Shown: one piece after another, positions 51,350-63,181 of the stretch
Numbering within the stretch: the stretch's first letter is position 1
Layout: the number at the start of each line of letters is the position of its first letter
Assembly: GCA_030062745.1 (NCBI GenBank)
Contig: CP099840.1
Span: 15,985,718-16,049,717, forward strand
Origin: Capitulum mitella
Taxonomy: Eukaryota; Arthropoda; Thecostraca; Pollicipedomorpha; Pollicipedidae
Length of the DNA: 64,000 nt
Reading direction: 5' to 3'
Notes under the pieces: generated by a model
The model's database searches: none
What the model saw: only the letters and a program-made list of their open reading frames with translations
Told to the model about the DNA's origin: nothing
Position numbers and translations under genes: made by a program

Positions 51350-52542
51350 TTAACCCACCCCCAACTGGGGGCGGCTGATTAACCCGTCTGATTCCCCCCC
51401 ACCTCTGAGGTTTTAACAAGACTGCAAGAGAACGAACGTTGTGTGAAAGTTTTGGCCTTGTGTCAAAGTTTTGACCCAAGGCCAAGTCAGGTGTTTGACC
51501 CAGGTCAGGTCAAGCAAACCTACATATGTTCAAAAAAATTAGGCGCCTGGTATTTTTTTGGAAAACATGATATTACAATAATACTTTCGTGGATCAGAGA
51601 TCTTGATGGATGTGACAAATCTGCTATCTCAAATTTTTCTGAATTTCCGGGTCATTGACCAACCCCATTTTCAAGACATGTTTTTTTCGGAAATCGATGG
51701 AATTTTCAGAACATTTTTAGTGCGGGGCTATGTAGACATCTGGTTACCGTCAATGGGCAAGATATCAATGACTTCCAGCCATTAACCTGAAGTCAGGTCA
51801 CGAATAACTTATGAGACAAAATGCACCGCCGTCAAAATCAACGATAAATTGCTCAGAACCGATAGAACATAGCAGAACTGGGTTGCACAATTACAAGTAA
51901 TACCAGAAAGTTCAATAAGTTTCAAAAACTGCTCATTTTGGAAATAAGCAGTCTCTTGCGAATAAAGCCACAACAGTTGCGTAGATTAGTAGCTACTAAT
52001 TTTTTTCTTCAAAATTTAAGCATGAGAAGCCATCACAAGGACCACTAGGGTTAATGAATATTACGTGAAAAGGCTTCTGTCGCAAAAATAAAGGAATCCT
52101 AAGATTAGTTCCTGTTAATTTCATAACTCGCTCGGCTTCGGCGCCCACCGGCAGTCGGCGCGAAAATCGTCGTGTCTTTAACTCAACGTTTCGGCGTATA
52201 TATTCAACAGATCAGGGAAATTAGACGTGTGTCGGCATTTGCGAAATTTTACATGTTCGTTGGTGCCTTGACCTCAACTCTATTAATCACAGCCCTTGAG
52301 ATCCAGACAGCTTCTTGGTTTCATACAGTCGGTTGTGAGAAAAGAAATAGGGAGCAAATGGCTTACATATTCTCCAAGAATAAGAAAAAAAGATCAGTTT
52401 CGACCTCTGCTTGTCACGAGCTTCCCAACTGAGTGCTTATTTTCATCGTGCGAGCAGCCGTCCGTGAGTTAGAGGGGTCGGCCAACCGTCCCCCTGCGGG
52501 AAGAGCGTGGTCGGCGTCGACTGCCAGTCGGGGGCGGCTTAA
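51350..52542 (+). mobile_element. TTAA element family 2, copy A
   Basis: Left end TTAACCCACCCCCAACTGGG (a second TTAACCC lies at 51379), right end CCAGTCGGGGGCGGCTTAA. Inverted relative of copy B at 56-57 kb, sharing ACTCAACGTTTCGGCGTATA, TTAGACGTGTGTCGGCAT/TTAGACGTGTATCGGCAT, and GACCTGACCT-rich left part. Non-autonomous. Confidence 0.8.
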
Positions 52543-53850
52543 CGCATTGGTTTGGTTTGAGTTAGGGACGCATAGCTTCCTGGGCTCAAGTGCCCGTCCG
52601 GCACCAGAGTGACAACCACACGCTTGAAACCTGCAACCTTCCGGGGCCCGTTTCACCACAGGAATATATTCTCTAAAGGTGGCATATTTAGTCACTTATG
52701 ACTTATTCCATTACTTATGACATATTCCATTTCACCAACTGTCGCAGATGAATATTTATTCCGTTCAAACTTTGACAGCGTGAAGCGGCATAGTATCCTG
52801 CTTTCGGAACACTATGACGTCAGGTCTGTTATAATTATCTCATTTAGTCAGCGGACTGCCGAGTTTGTGGTCGCTCGGAGTATGGCACTTTTGCTGGCAT
52901 ATCGCGCGATTCTCGTCGGTGTTCCAGGGGTTATATCCGTGTTGCGATTGTTTGCTTTTCGGAAGTAGCAAGTTCGTTTGAAGCGTTTGGGCTCTGAGTC
53001 TGATGCTAGACCACTGAGCCGTTGAGGGGGACGACATAAACACATCTGCATTGTCCTGCGTTCTTACTGTCACAGCACATGAGCGTCGATTAATCCGACA
53101 ATGCTTACTACTTGAGGGTGACGGCAATACATGAAAGGATAGTGAAGACGTCATCCGTTTTGCATTGGCGTGCAGTTTGCGAAAATGGTCTAGTGACCGG
53201 CAGAAAAGGTCTCGTGCGCTACCATTAGTCCATTAATTTTCGTCGCAGCGCGGCCTGCCGTGCGCACGTGATGCGCACCTCAAACAGGACGTTTAGCCCG
53301 TAGGGATAACAAGTAAAACGAGAATCATTCATAGCGTTCAACATCACCTCGGTTCTGGCAAATTCTCTCTCTGCAACCAAGGGTTGGACCGGCGCGAAAC
53401 GCATCAACTAAGAACAAGAATTGAACGGGCAATTGCGTGACGAACATCCCGTTCCAAGGCGCGCGGTGCGTGCCACGGTGAAGCGGTGAAAATAAAAAAT
53501 CTGTTTCTGAACGTTTTCCCGGACTAGGCGTGGTACTGGCGATCACGTGATCGAGCACTACGGTATAACTTCTTGTGCCGTCTTTCGTCTGTCAAGCCGA
53601 CAGCCAAACGCCTCCGGCCCACGGTTTGAGGGCCACACCTCCTGGAATGGGATTGTGCACTCATTGTCAAACCTCTTACAGATTCCAACATTGTGCAGAA
53701 GCTTTTTAACAGTTCAAATCGCATGGACATGCATTTTTGTCGGGCTGCACGCCGATAGCTCCCCGTGAGAAATGATTTCATACATTCAGCATTACAACGA
53801 ATATCTAGACCATAGCTAAGTGTCTAACAGAACTTTGACACTGTCATTTG
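52543..53850. other. Intergenic, little recognised
   Basis: On the minus strand 53034-52975 there is a tRNA-like AACGGCTCAGTGGTCTAGCA start (A-box-like) with only a poor B box (CGCTTCAAACG); probably a tRNA-derived relic or chance. Nothing else seen. Confidence 0.25.
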
Positions 53851-53859
53851 ATGGCCTGA

Positions 53860-54290
53860 CAGTGGTTCTTTATGCTATTGGGGATGGTCCCACATAAGTT
53901 TTGTGTTTCTGTCATGGCTTCCAAAACATGGAAATTTTAAACATGGAAGCCTACCACCCTTACAACCTTGAATTGCTGGAACCTTGCATCTATTAGATGC
54001 AAGGTCTCAGCGAAATCGAAGGGGAAGACACATTTACCATTGTTTTGGTATTAGTGCAATTGGTTTTGTAACGGTTATGTAGACTATGATATTGATATCT
54101 TTGGCATTATAAAGGTCGCGTAGACCATGATATTCAATTCCTTTGGTACTGTAACGGTTACGTAGACCAATGAACTTCAGAAATCGCCGTTTGACAATCG
54201 TATTGCGGTTTTTGATGCCTCCGGGAATGGTTTCATACAAAATTCGTGTCTGTGTTGGTTTTCAGACGATGGATTTTTCAAGCCTCGTCC
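53860..54290. repeat. Repeat family 3, copy 1
   Basis: GCGAAATCGAAGGGG at 54011, ACCATTGTTTTGGTATT, a partly duplicated TAACGGTTACGTAGACCA unit (54068-54165) and the tail GGAATGGTTTCATACAAAAT. The upstream part repeats GGGATGGTCCCACATAAGTT and CATGGAAATTTTAAACATGG. Shared with 56.0, 57.4 and 59.3-59.5 kb. Confidence 0.65.
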
Positions 54291-55940
54291 CGCCGGCATC
54301 CTGACGTGGGCGGCCGGAGCACCAAAGGGGGGTTCCGACCCTCCCCCCCCGTCTCGCGATTGGAACGTTGGAGAAGAATGGGACTTATAATACCGAAAAA
54401 TTCGTGATGATCTTTGATTTGATGATGATGATGATCATCATCATTCCAAATCATTCTTATTGTTCGGAAAATTTTGACAATAAAGCATTGTATGCAATAC
54501 ATGTATGCAAAAATAGGATTTTCTACGTAGGGCTTTAGCCCGTATAAAGTCAGAGCATTTTTGAGCATGCCAATGGAAAGGTAATAGAGTTAACATTAAG
54601 GCGACATATAATTTATAACGCACATATAATCAAATATCGCATCAGGTGACCTGATATCATTTCTCATTTCACTGTACATGTGGGGTTTTTGTATGTTGCT
54701 GACGAGCTGCGGTCCATGCATGCTTCTGAAACTGCAGAAATGAATTGCACGAACATTTTTTTATTTGACAAACTAGAACGCCCGTGACTTAAGGCGACCT
54801 GACCTGGCCTTACATGCAGCAATTTTCTTTGCATTATTTCGTGTCCTGTTGCGGGTCAGTAACAACGAAAACAAACAGGCAAGGAGTACTTTCGGGTTGA
54901 AACTCATTGTGTTCCACAATCGTGACCTCAGTGGCTTCATGTCTCAGCCTGTCATAATTGCTTTCTGCACAAGCTAATGTAATTATTTTCCATACACCTA
55001 TGTCGTTTGTACCAACTACGTGATCCAATCATTTCTGACGATACTGAAGAAACGTATGGAGAGCTGGGCACAAAAAACTGCATTGGAACATTTGTGGGGT
55101 TTTGATAACTTCTAGCCACTTCTGTCTTCTTAATACTTCTTGATTTTATCACTTGATACTTTTAAACACTTCTATCAAATTCAGCGTCCATCATTACTTC
55201 AGAAATCCCAAGATCTGGTTTTGTAGCATAAAAAAAGACTGAATCAGTTGGGTGTTGCATACCGTCGGTCACCTGATTTGGAGCACGCTTGGGTTTCGAG
55301 TTTTTATGCCTAGATCTGGCATCGTCTAGTAAAATATACCAGAGGGATAGAGCTGGACATCTGGACGAAAACTCAGCTCCTACCACAATGACTTTGCATG
55401 ACCTCAGGTGACCTAAGGCTACCTCGCAGCTTGGGATCGTGTTGGTGCAATTTTGGGCTGCGAAATCCGAAATTCATTGCCCATTTTTCCCCAGGGATCA
55501 TTAAAACGAGGTTTTAGACTCCTTTTTGCTAGTCCAGCCCGAATGCGATTTGACCTGACCTGATGACCATTCATGTGGGTCAACACTATTTGTCGTGTTT
55601 AGTGACTTCCTTAGACTAGGAAAGCCTTTCAGGCGCAAACAAGCCGAAGAAACGGTCCAAACCGTTAGAAATAAGAAAACGGTGGAAATCGAACGGACCT
55701 AAGGTCACTGATTTGGCCCTCACAACAAATTCAGTAGCACAAATCTTAGGAATTTTCTCGACTTCCATCCCTGAAAATTTCAGGTCGATCGATCCAACAA
55801 TGTGGTTCGTAGGACTTTGTAGGACTGTCACCAAAAGTCCGGGGGGAGGGGGAGGACTCGAAACACCCCTTACCCGATTGGACAAGGGTTAAAGTGGAAG
55901 CCTACGGCATTATCTGGTTTCTTTTATCGATAAGTCCGTA
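54291..55940. other. Intergenic between repeats
   Basis: C8 and G-rich words near 54340 and 55845 (GGGGGGAGGGGGAGG, ends ACAAGGGTTAAAG) hint at further decayed TTAA elements. (GAT)n/(ATC)n at 54417-54440 forms a small palindrome. No gene seen. Confidence 0.35.
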
Positions 55941-55994
55941 GCTCACGAATTTGCTACGTTACCACTTAAAGGGATGACATCTGTGTAACGCACT

Positions 55995-57480
55995 TTTTGC
56001 GAAATGGAAGGCGTCGGCATTTTTGCTATTGTTTTGATATTCGATAATTCCGGAATTGCAACGGTAAGAAAGATCACAGAACTTAAAAAATCGTCTTTTA
56101 AAAAATCAGAACTTAACCCGCGCACGACCGTCGGTCCGTCCCGAACATCGGCGACTGGGGGGGGGGCAGTTGACTGCCCCCCCCTCTAACTCACGAACGG
56201 TTGGTCGCACGATAAAAATAAGCACACCGTTGGAAAGCTTGTGACGAGTAGAGCTCGAAACTGGTCTCATTTTTAGTTTTAGATAATATGTAAGGCAATT
56301 TACGCCCTATATATGTTTTTTCATAGCCGACTGCATGAGACCGAGAAATGGCCTGAATCTCAAGGGCTGTGACTAATAACGCATAGGTAAAGGCACCAGC
56401 GCACAAGGAAATGTCCACGGATGCCGATACACGTCTAATTTCCTCAGATTTGTTCAATATATACGCCGAAACGTTGAGTTAAAGACACCGTAATTCTCCC
56501 GTCAGCCGTCACTGTGCGCCGCTGCTGTATGCGGTACCAAATTGACGGGAACTAATTTTAGCGTTCCTTTATGTTCGTGAAAAAAGACGATCTATGTCAA
56601 TTTTATTGATCTTTGTAGTTCTTGTGATGGTTTCTCATGCTTAAATTTTGGAAAAATTGATTAGTTGCCAATCTACAAAGTTGGCGGAGCTTTATTCGCG
56701 AGAGCCTGTTTATTCCCAAAATATGCTACTTTTTCAAACTTTTTGAGGTTCCTGTTATTAATTACGTCTGTGCAAGCTATTTCTGCCATTTTCTACGCAT
56801 TCTGAGTAATTCATCGTCGATTTTGACGGTGGTACATTTTGGCCCACTACAGTTATTCGTGACCTGACCTCAGGTCAATGGTTGGAAGTCACTGATGCTT
56901 TGCCCAGTGACGGTAACTGGATGTCTGCTTCACTCCACACTAAAAATGTTATGGAATATTCCGTCAATTTCCGAAAAAACGTCGATATGTCTTAAAAATG
57001 GGCTTGACCTTAGGTCAATGACCCAGAAAATTCCGAAAAATCTGAGATAGCATATTTGTTGCATCTATCACGATCACTAATCCCTGAAAGTATTATTGAG
57101 ATATCTTGTTTTGCGAAAAAGTTAGAGAGCGCTAAACTTTTTTTGACATAGGTCTGTTTGACCTGACCTAGGTCAGGCACCTGACCTGACCTGAGGTCAA
57201 AATTTTGACACGAGACGTAAAATTGATGGAGCAAAAGGTACACAAAGTTTCGTGACTCTGTGTTTGTTGGTTCTCTCGCAATCCCAGAAAAACCTCAGGG
57301 GGGGCAGTCAACTGCCCCCCCCAGTCGGGGACGGGTTAAAAAAGTCGCCATTTGACGACCTGGTTGTGGTTCTTGATTCTCTTGAGTATGATTCCATACA
57401 AGTTGCGTGTTTTTGTCACGGTTTAAAACAGGGAAATTTGGGACCCGGGGCCTACGATACTTCAACAACTGTTTAAGTCA
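55995..57480. repeat. Repeat family 3, copy 2, split by element B
   Basis: Left part 55995-56112 (GCGAAATGGAAGGCGTCGGC, CTATTGTTTTGATATTCGAT) and right part 57340-57480 (GTCGCCATTTGACGACCT, GATTCCATACAAGTTGCGTG) together reproduce the order seen uninterrupted at 59300-59530. Element B sits between them at a TTAA. Confidence 0.72.
56113..57339 (-). mobile_element. TTAA element family 2, copy B, full length
   Basis: Ends TTAACCCGCGCACGACCG and CCCCGACTGG-type inverse GGGGACGGGTTAA with TTAA at both sides. Subterminal GGGGGGGGCAGTTGACTGCC palindromes are present at both ends. Reverse-oriented relative of copy A. No ORF of note. Confidence 0.85.
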
Positions 57481-57492
57481 TTGTGCGCGTTT

Positions 57493-59300
57493 TAACCCCG
57501 TTCACGGAGGGCTTGACGGTATACCATTTAGCAAAGTCGTGTTTATGTAGAAAGGCTTAACGTTACACTTGGACGCAAAACCGACGTCATTTCGACGCCG
57601 AATCAAGGTCTCGAGCGGCTAACAAAATCCACGTCGAATCGACATAGGTCGCGATGTCGATTCGATGCCGATTCTACGTTGATGTTTGTTGATGTTCCTA
57701 AGGATCACAACATAATAATGCATATAAGCTCCTCTCATGAGCACGAAGTCTGTTCTAGGCACCATTTAAATGCAGGGAAACGCATTTAACATCACAGGCA
57801 GCGAACAACTTCTATTGAATTATAATGTAGTTATTTATAGTGCAAATTCTAGCTTGTTAGTGATGCATTGGTGATTGAAACTGAGACTGCAGATTCCCCC
57901 GGGTCGCGTATTTTGTGTTCGGAAAGTGCTCACGCGATACTCAAAGCATCGGTGCACGATGCAATGCTGTATGGCTGCTGCATGTTGTATAGCACACAGG
58001 CGTAGGAAATGTAACATCGAAATTACGTCGATTCTACGTGGAAGTGTACGGTCATGATTCTACATGTTTTCGACAGAAATGCGACTTTGAATCAACGTCG
58101 AATCGAAATTAGTTTGATGTTGAAGCGCGATGTTAAATATTGGTGTCTGCACCCCTACTTCTTTTCAGCTTAAACACAACATGCATTTCATGTAGGCCCA
58201 TGTTGAGTCCATCAATGCTGAAATATACTGTCGTATTTTGGATGAAATGTAACATCGAAATTATATTGATTTTTAGTCGAAGTGTAATGTTGCGTTTCTA
58301 GATGTTTTCGACATAAACGCAACTTTGGATCAACGTCCAATCGATATCGATTCGATGTTGAAGCGTGAAGCTAAATATTGGTACCTGTATGCTTATTTTC
58401 AACTTAAAAACGACGTGCATTTCATGCAGGTCAACGATGAATCAGCGTGTAAATGTCGAAACATACTGTCGTATTTTGGTTGAAATGTAACAACGATGTT
58501 ACGTCGGTTACAAGTCAAGTGTGACGTTGCGTTTCTTTGTACTTTCGACATGAACGCGACTTTGAATCAACATAAATCAACGTCGAATCAATGTCGTGTG
58601 CTACCAGGGTATGGCCGATTCCCAGCAGGTGGGGCACATTCGGCCTCCTGAGATCTCGAGAACTACGCATCCGATTTCGCCGCAACAAACGGCAATCGAT
58701 TTGTCATGATGTAAACTGTACTTTTACAAGAAGTCTTCAAAATTTTGAAAGGGGTGGATACACAAGGGAAAGTCAAAATGGGAGATATTTTTGGACCTGC
58801 CATAACTGTATTGTTTATGGACCGAATTTGACGAAATTGGCACGAATCGAGAGATTAAGGATGGGACTTGCATCATTGGTCCAAACATGTTAACCTGAAA
58901 ATTCTGCGTCATACACATTCCGGGTTTGGTATTTGGAAAAATGGCGCCAAAATGAGACCATGAAACCAAATTTTGACTTTTGACCTTGACCTGGCCTTGG
59001 AAAACGACCTTAGATTAACAAAATTATATCCCTATGTTGCACAACTATTTACCTATACATCCATATAAAGTTTCAAGTTCTATCTTAAAAACGCTATTCC
59101 TGGTAGCCATTTTCCTTTACCCTCAACAGGGCCAAAAATGGCTTAAGGAGCCACCCAAAAACGTTGCCTGGCTCTGCTCCTGAGCAAGATAGAATTACCA
59201 AATTTTGCCGCAGTACGTAGAAAAAATAGGTAGGAGCTGGAATTGGCAAACAAAAAACCCGAGGAGGCAGATTCCGCCTCCCTGCCGGGAATAGGGTAAA
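57493..59300 (+). mobile_element. TTAA element family 1, copy 5, split and internally deleted
   Basis: Left end TTAACCCCGTTCACGGAGGG-CTTGACGGTAT at 57492-57522 continues at 58608 with GGTATGGCCGATTCCCAGCA, exactly the order of copies 4 and 6. The 1,085 bases between are an insertion with a 5-bp duplication GGTAT. The right part (to GGGAATAGGGTAAA) lacks the central block present in full copies. Confidence 0.75.
57523..58607. repeat. Inserted element with 238-bp tandem units
   Basis: It contains units starting near 58009, 58249 and 58484 (AAATGTAACATCGAAATTA, then GATGTT/TCGATTC words, GACTTTGAATCAACGTCGAA, TGCATTTCATG). TCGAAT, ACGTCGA and GTTGAT words recur throughout. The right terminus is GTGTGCTACCAG. 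No coding capacity. Confidence 0.72.
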
Positions 59301-59530
59301 GCGAAATCGAAGGGGTCGGCAGTTTTACCATTGTTTTGATATTCTATATATTTGGTGCTGTAACCATTACGTGGACCAAAAAATTTAGGAATTGCTGTCT
59401 GACGACCTTATAGCAAGTTAGACCGATGCCCTAGGGATGGTTCCATGCAACTTTCGTGTTTGTCATAGTTTTGAAAATTGTAACATTTTCCAGCATGGAA
59501 GACTGCGGCCCTTCCAGTTTTTTGTTATCG
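59300..59530. repeat. Repeat family 3, copy 3
   Basis: GCGAAATCGAAGGGGTCGGC, ACCATTGTTTTGATATTC, TGCTGTCTGACGACCT, GATGGTTCCATGCAACTTTC and CAGCATGGAAGACTGCGGCC. It directly abuts the right end of family 1 copy 5. Confidence 0.68.
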
Positions 59531-60540
59531 GGAGTAGTTAAGGAATGTGCTTATCCGCCATTTACAGTTTATGTAGATGACATCTGTTTAGAGCCTTGGA
59601 CAAGTTTTGAGAGAAATTGCAGGCTCAGCGCTAATCGACTGTAGCGCATTTCCGAATATCCGAACATCTAACAAACTTTCAGACGTGTGACGGCTCTTCT
59701 TAAACGACAGTACGAATGGCGACAGCTGCGTCTGGCAAGCGCCATACTTCTAGGAACTCAACTTGCATACTCTCTGAAATTTCAGGCGGCTTTTTGGTTC
59801 CATTTAAGCAATGGTGCGCATTACTGCCAGTGTTGCATGATGTTGAAAAGTCAAAGAGCTTATTACGGGTCAGCCGGAGCAACAAACAGAGACCGCCTGC
59901 GTTCTCGCGGGATCACGTTTCGCCATAAGACCTCCAAGTCCCAAAACGTCCGATATCGCTGCACTCGTAAAAGAAAATATGTCACACTCAGGTGGCTGCA
60001 GTAATCGTGCAACAACAAACCGCGGTCAGTCACAGAGCCATATTTTAAAATTTCCTTCAGTTATTATTAACCAAACGTTTACATGAACGTACACAAGCCT
60101 GGGCATAACAATTTTTCCGGCCGTATCTGATGGCAAACGCACAAATTTCAAACGTGGATGGAGGACGGCTGCGACAGCGTCCATCCAGTCAGGATCAACC
60201 TTTATTTCTGCAATCCGCTGGATCAGTTCCTTTTAGAACACCTAAGTGCACAATGTCAAACCGCGAACCTCTGGACACACATGCTGGAACACCAAACCTG
60301 AACGGACACACCCTGGTCTCGGTACGAATCCGTGCCAGATCCGTGCACTGTCCCAAACACGAACGGCCCGCTGCCCACCACGTACTGTGCCACGGATACA
60401 CAGAACAACTGATTGAAACAGATAAATGAAGCCGGTGTGGTTGTGCTCGGGAAAACACTCCGAACGCGAAGAATGCACATCTGTCCCGCGTGAAACACGA
60501 TAGTCCAGTTCGCGATCGATCCGACACGGTACGGTAGTTT
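59531..60540. other. Intergenic, nothing recognised
   Basis: A 105-codon plus-strand frame at 59687-60004 has no family features. No repeats recognised. Confidence 0.35.
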
Positions 60541-60599
60541 GCCGTGCAGCAGCTACAAACGTGTATCGGTTCACACATGTACACCATGAAGATGTCGAA

Positions 60600-60874
60600 T
60601 GCGCCTTCACCGGGGCTTGGCGAGCAGTTGGTCTTTGCAGCGGCCGTGGCCCCGGGAGGCGTCACAGGATGCCTCACGCCCTCGGAGGCGTCAGTCAGAC
60701 GGTCTCGCGCCCGTACGCACTGCCGCACAAACACACACGCATACACACAGCGTTCTCGGCGAGCACTCTACCTTGCATCTGCAACTCGGTTTGAGTCCAG
60801 ACGCCGGTCAAATCCACTTGGGCGAGCGTCGCTGCCGCTGCCGCTACCGCTGCGCCGCCGCTGCTGCTGCTGGT

Positions 60875-60920
<46 letters not shown>

Positions 60921-61510
60921 AGCCGAGCCGAGCCGAGCCGGGTCGGGTGGCCAGTCAGAGGGCGGCAGCGCGCCGCGCTGCGCCACTTACCTCCACCGCC
61001 GGCCGGCACCGCACACTGCGCACACACTCGGTCCGGCTCCCGCCACTGTGCACCCCAGCCGGACCCAGAAAACCAGGCGGCTCACGTGTAAAATGTATTG
61101 AGCTGGCCGTCTCGGAGGTCGGCAGCAGGTATGATCAACACCGACCAACAGTGGCGGCAGAATGCAGCGAATGATGACAATGGCCAATATCTCGGCCGAG
61201 TATCTGTATCACAGGCGGTGTCGGCGCGGCGCTCGGGGCGGTGTGAGGGCGGCCATCAGACGCGGCGCACACTCGGCGGCGGCCTAACGGCGGTGTCATC
61301 ACGCGTCCAGCTGGGCGGCGTTCAAGGCGTCCGGCGGACCGTCGCCCCTCAGCCGGCCGCCACGACCGCGAGGCGCCCACTCGGGCGGCGCCATCCAGCG
61401 CGGGCCACGACCGCCCTCCATCCATGGACCTGTAGGCCGACGCACCGTCCTGTACACGCACCGCCAGCAACACAGACACAAGCACGGCGCACATCTGAAC
61501 ACCAAACGCC
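60600..61510. other. CpG-rich block with (CCG)n; possible promoter or first exon
   Basis: GC-rich and CpG-rich throughout, in AT-rich surroundings. A (CCG)n run of about 16 units lies at 60868-60919 and is followed by four GAGCC pentamers. A potential donor CAG/GTATGA lies at 61128. Frames through the run encode poly-Ala, poly-Pro or poly-Arg and have no support as proteins. Composition resembles the 5' end of a gene whose other exons are outside the window or unrecognised. Confidence 0.35.
60868..60919. repeat. (CCG)n trinucleotide microsatellite
   Basis: Uninterrupted CCG/GCC units followed by (GAGCC)4. Confidence 0.9.
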
Positions 61511-61970
61511 GTGTGCATTAAGCCTGACCACATGGAAGATAAACTAACAATATGTTGCAGTCATTTCTGGCTAAACAACATTGGCAGAAATCATGAAAGA
61601 TCAAAGCAAAATCATCACAATTTCTTAACCCTTGTCTGCATTCGCAATATGAAAATCCTTACGTCCTGTAAAGATCGATTCCGTACAGAAAAAATACAGT
61701 GCTATAAAAAGACATGAGTACCTTTCCAAGAATACGGCCATGTGCCGTAACCTTACCTCATTTTAACTACACCCTTGTAATGAAAATCACAGATATTTAA
61801 TAAAGGTTATGTGTAGTTCCCTTTCCATACATCAGACATTTCCTTTTACGTCTCCAATTCAGTTATGAATTGAACTCTGTTCTCAATTTAAGCGTATATA
61901 CGTAACAGGAAGGTGCACGCTACTTCACTGGGGAGATAAAGCTTGATAGCGTCGAGCGTCGGTCAAACCC

Positions 61971-63181
61971 TTAACCCTATTCCCGGAGGGCTAGACGGTA
62001 TAGTCGACACCCGACAGGGGGAGGCGGATTCGGCCCCCCCTGAGATCTCGAGAACTACACATCCGGTTTCATCGCAACAAACAGCAATCGATTTGCCGTG
62101 ACGTGAACTACATTTCTATAAAAAGAAATTTTCAAAATTTTGAAATGTGTGGATACACGGGGCAAAAATGTCAAAATGGGGGATACTTTTGGACTTCTTA
62201 TAACTCCTTTGTTTATCGACCGATTTCAATGAAACTGGCGTGAATCGAGAGATTATGGATAGGGCTTTTACCATGGGTACACAAATCTGAAATTTTGAGA
62301 AAATTCATGGGCGTTCACAGGGTTTCAAAAATAGGAGGGCTAGTTTTCTAACAACTGAATGAACAAAAGAGGCAAAAACACTTTTTTGGCTTCTGATAGT
62401 CATGTTATGCTACAAGTACAAATCGTATTACAACGTTTGTATAATGTTAGTATAGGCGGTGCCACGGACATGAAAAAGGGAAAGCTGTCATGGTCACACG
62501 TTGTTCAGATCAACTTGTGACCTTTGACCTTAAATGACCTCCAGTGACCTTGGGGTCACCTGGAATGATGTCGTGTATATTCAATATTATCTGTAAACGT
62601 TTTTAATCATTTGAATTTACTCTATTTCAGAAAATTTGTTTTATGACTATTGCGATATAGGGTACGCCCACTGACATTTTAGGTCATAGCTCCGTGACCT
62701 GACCTGATATCAAGCTGAAACTTGGTACACAAGTAGAGGGCACCTTTCTACGTCATATGTATTCCGGGTTTGGCATTTGAAAAAAACGGCGCCGAAATTA
62801 TTGCAAAAAAACAAATTTTGACTTTTGACCTTGACCTGACCTTGTAAAGTGACCCGGACAAACAAAATTACATTTGCACATTGCCCAACCATTTAGCTAT
62901 ACATCCACTTAAAATTTTAAGTTCTATCTTAAAAACTATGCTTTTGGCAGACATTTTCCTTTTACCCTCAACATGGCCAAAAATGGCCTGAGGTGCCTCC
63001 CAAAAACGTTGCCTGGCTCCGCCCCTGAGCAAAATAGAATTTTGAAATTTTGTCACGGCGCGTAGAAAGAATACCTAGAGAAAGTGACCAAGTTTCGTAA
63101 AGCTACGTTAAAAAGCCCGGAATTGGCAAGCAAAAAACCCGAGGGGGGCGGATTCAGCCCCCCTGCCGGGAATAGGGTTAA
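61971..63181 (+). mobile_element. TTAA element family 1, copy 6, full length
   Basis: Ends TTAACCCTATTCCCGG and CCGGGAATAGGGTTAA, TTAA at both sides. Closest to copy 4. Most intact copy in the window and the best consensus for the family; no transposase frame. Confidence 0.92.

Noticed and set aside
60599-61174. 185-191-codon ORFs with poly-Ala or poly-Arg
   Set aside because: Open through the (CCG)n run in every frame; no domain or splice support.
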